The notes under the pieces were generated by a model. That model had not been told where the DNA came from. It saw only the letters and a program-made list of their open reading frames with translations, and did not search any database. A DNA stretch of 22,318 bases from JAMIFV01 sp035906055. Lineage in GTDB: Bacteria; Pseudomonadota; Alphaproteobacteria; Rickettsiales; JABCZZ01. The translations under genes and the position numbers were made by a program. Positions 21,601-22,318 of this stretch are shown here, piece by piece (within the stretch, counting starts at the first letter, position 1; every line of letters begins with the position of its first letter). The stretch is from NCBI GenBank assembly GCA_035906055.1, contig JAMIFV010000004.1, positions 1-22,318 on the forward strand, read 5' to 3'.

Positions 21601-22318
21601 TTCGCAGGGGTATGTGCTGACCTATGATTACGACAACCTCGACCGCATCACCAGGATCACCTATCCCGATAGCACGACCGACCTCTATGATTATACGTTC
21701 CAGAGCGGGGCGAACGCGGGCACGCAAAGCCTTGACCTGCGCAAACGCACGGATCGTCTGGGGCGCATCACCACCTACACGTATGATGCCAACCGCAATA
21801 TGCTTTCGGTAACGGAGCCGGTCACTGCCTCGACGACGCGCACCACGAATTACGCCTACTACCCTGACGGCACGCTGCAATCGATCACCGACGCGAAGGG
21901 CAACGTGACGCGGTGGAATATCGACGTGCAGAGCAGGCCTACGTCCAAGACCTATGCGTATGGCACGGCGGGGGCGAAGACGGAGAGCTATGCCTATGAG
22001 CCGCAGACCTCGCGCCTGAAGACGATCACGGACGCGCTGGGTCAGGTGAAGACGTTCAGCTATGACGATGAGAGCAACGTGGTGGGCATCGCCTACACGA
22101 ACACCGTCAACCCCACCCCGAACGTGAGCTTCGCATGGGATGAGTACTGGCCGCGCCGCCTCAACAGCATGACGGACGGTACGGGCACGACGAACTATAC
22201 CTATGTTCCCACCGGCACACAGGGCGCGCTGAAGCTTGCCTCCACGGACGGGCCTTACGCCAACGACGTTATAACCCTCACCTATGACGCGCTGGGGCGG
22301 CTTGCCACGCGCAATATC
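18638..22318 (+). CDS. Exported C39-peptidase-like/YD (RHS) repeat protein, C-terminus outside the window
   Basis: An open frame runs from ATG 18638 (AAGGAGAGG upstream) to the window edge: 1227 codons with no stop. The order is a basic head with a hydrophobic segment (residues 20-35; signal or anchor), an Ala/Ser/Pro linker, a helical TPR-like region (about 140-215), then a C39-like papain-fold domain with Cys251 (LCGPQALKNVLGFL), His322 (NHYTALLE) and Asp338 (VKDPTFG). A four-Cys linker follows (Cys406, 417, 421, 424). From about residue 450 comes an RHS shell entry (MRYNSRES, GPVWAHNWQTY), then many YD repeats (for example YDNLDRITRITYPD, YDANRNMLSVTEP). RHS shells encapsulate C-terminal toxins; a C39 domain could release or process part of it. 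The toxin end, if any, is not in the window. Confidence 0.9.
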   Translation, partial: MALKTPGNKQASPTRNTLKALLFTAAALLAGGVLYQNSGKAPGVDAGNAAKLSAISVSDVPTSVSTAQSNQAPVQVALPDAPPMRNFPGLDEPLVATGPVSEQENKDLDATLLAFHDAPLKAGKESDYTDYVKPLLAYIEKHPDSRWNASLNLNIGLGYYRAGYFSVTFDYFSKAWELGRDVTSVEGSRMADRALGELAAMYARLGRKNDLEQLLEATKDRSVSSSAAFMLQGARDGLDTFKYRPEVAYLCGPQALKNVLGFLNAKEEQIKVAADARSGTHGVSLTQLAKLADKAGLAYTLIFREPGQPLPVPSIANLKVNHYTALLEERDGKYLVKDPTFGAGGSIITAKAADAESSGYYLVPKSVMEKHPDSGWRTVAADSEEAGKVYGMGQPFGTMPGGGGGCETTPESSGAGCKPNCSNCPSDEDGDEQGMTKSTIVLAQAALVLKDTPVGYKPQKGLPIKVNMRYNSRESTQPANFTFSNLGPVWAHNWQTYIQDDPNNPGSGVKRVFGGGGAYEYDVVANTQTSYITMYDTATGKFQPESYDSSVLQRFPATGAVTSYKRTLPNGTVETYSLSNGATTAPRIMFLKTIADPSGNTTTLNYDGSFRLTSITDAMGRSTTFAYTISGSPLLVSKVTDPFGRFSTLGYDASKRLSSITDPVGIVSSFAYANALAPNFVTSLTTPYGTSRFSDKINPNDPNPNGEVTRSMVVKDPMGYVEYAYLYQNPTVTGTTAETHVPGTMYNDANSGLRNTYYWNKHQSASGGVTLDANNNPIAQNWTKPKIYHWFMQCCNDNYISGDLMSTKQPLESAWTLTMRDLITPSGARTGRTRDVTKTSHWTGSTWPYNGFMYSETTYNPLGYVLTTLDSYNRKKRFTYAANNIDLLTVEQLYLRPNAFTEWYTTTDTYSSYNAAHQPQSYTDASGKVWGYTYNAAGQLRTVTNPNAGVTTYNYDASSRLSTVQNANLQTVLTLTYDSADRIRTRTDSQGYVLTYDYDNLDRITRITYPDSTTDLYDYTFQSGANAGTQSLDLRKRTDRLGRITTYTYDANRNMLSVTEPVTASTTRTTNYAYYPDGTLQSITDAKGNVTRWNIDVQSRPTSKTYAYGTAGAKTESYAYEPQTSRLKTITDALGQVKTFSYDDESNVVGIAYTNTVNPTPNVSFAWDEYWPRRLNSMTDGTGTTNYTYVPTGTQGALKLASTDGPYANDVITLTYDALGRLATRNI

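Noticed and set aside
1..22318. CRISPR arrays, tRNA or rRNA genes
   Set aside because: No regularly spaced direct repeats with unique spacers, no cloverleaf with a TTCRA-type arm and no rRNA signature were seen on either strand.

Overview
The window reads as chromosomal DNA of an alphaproteobacterium. The evidence is the SRP RNA (ffs)-dnaX-ybaB-recR order, a DUF1489 gene (a family I know mainly from Alphaproteobacteria), a GreB/RidA pair and the codon style of the GC-rich parts. A closer placement is not possible by eye. Most of it is ordinary GC-rich core genome, but about 15.0-19.3 kb is clearly AT-richer and looks acquired and partly decayed.

Left part (1-6.7 kb). The left edge holds the C-terminal end of a probable transposase, then a small GIY-YIG nuclease gene enclosed by two related inverted palindromic repeats (about 198-574). 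Next, on the minus strand and read right to left, come ffs, dnaX, ybaB and recR, driven by a good sigma70-type promoter in front of ffs. Two inverted repeats built on 7-bp periods sit inside this unit, just upstream of the dnaX and recR start codons. On the plus strand are two unrecognised Gly/Ala-rich proteins (3682-4851) and a LytM/NlpD-like lipoprotein whose metal ligands are lost. greB and ridA follow on the minus strand, translationally coupled.

Middle (6.8-12.8 kb). This holds a CPA2 antiporter without a regulatory domain, a small coiled-coil protein behind a near-perfect sigma-54 promoter, a HI0933-like flavoprotein, and a tightly packed set (GFA-family protein, ABC ATPase, ABC-2 permease, DUF1489). 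After that come a small unknown gene and an HU-family protein with a strong terminator and an extended -10 promoter.

Right part (13-22.3 kb). Two large pilin-like proteins lie on the minus strand. On the plus strand is a secreted protein broken by two frameshifts, then a perfect 36-bp palindrome. The palindrome abuts a 5'-truncated gspF, followed by gspG (one frameshift), gspH, gspJ and gspK: a type II secretion remnant without gspC, D, E, I, L or M. The window ends inside a very long open frame (18638 to the edge, at least 1227 codons). It encodes an exported protein with a helical-repeat region, a C39-like cysteine peptidase domain and a long YD/RHS-repeat shell.

The observations most worth following are the minimal GIY-YIG repeat unit, the heptad-periodic inverted repeats in the dnaX operon, the sigma-54 promoter on an uncharacterised gene, and the C39-RHS protein beside a decaying secretion locus.
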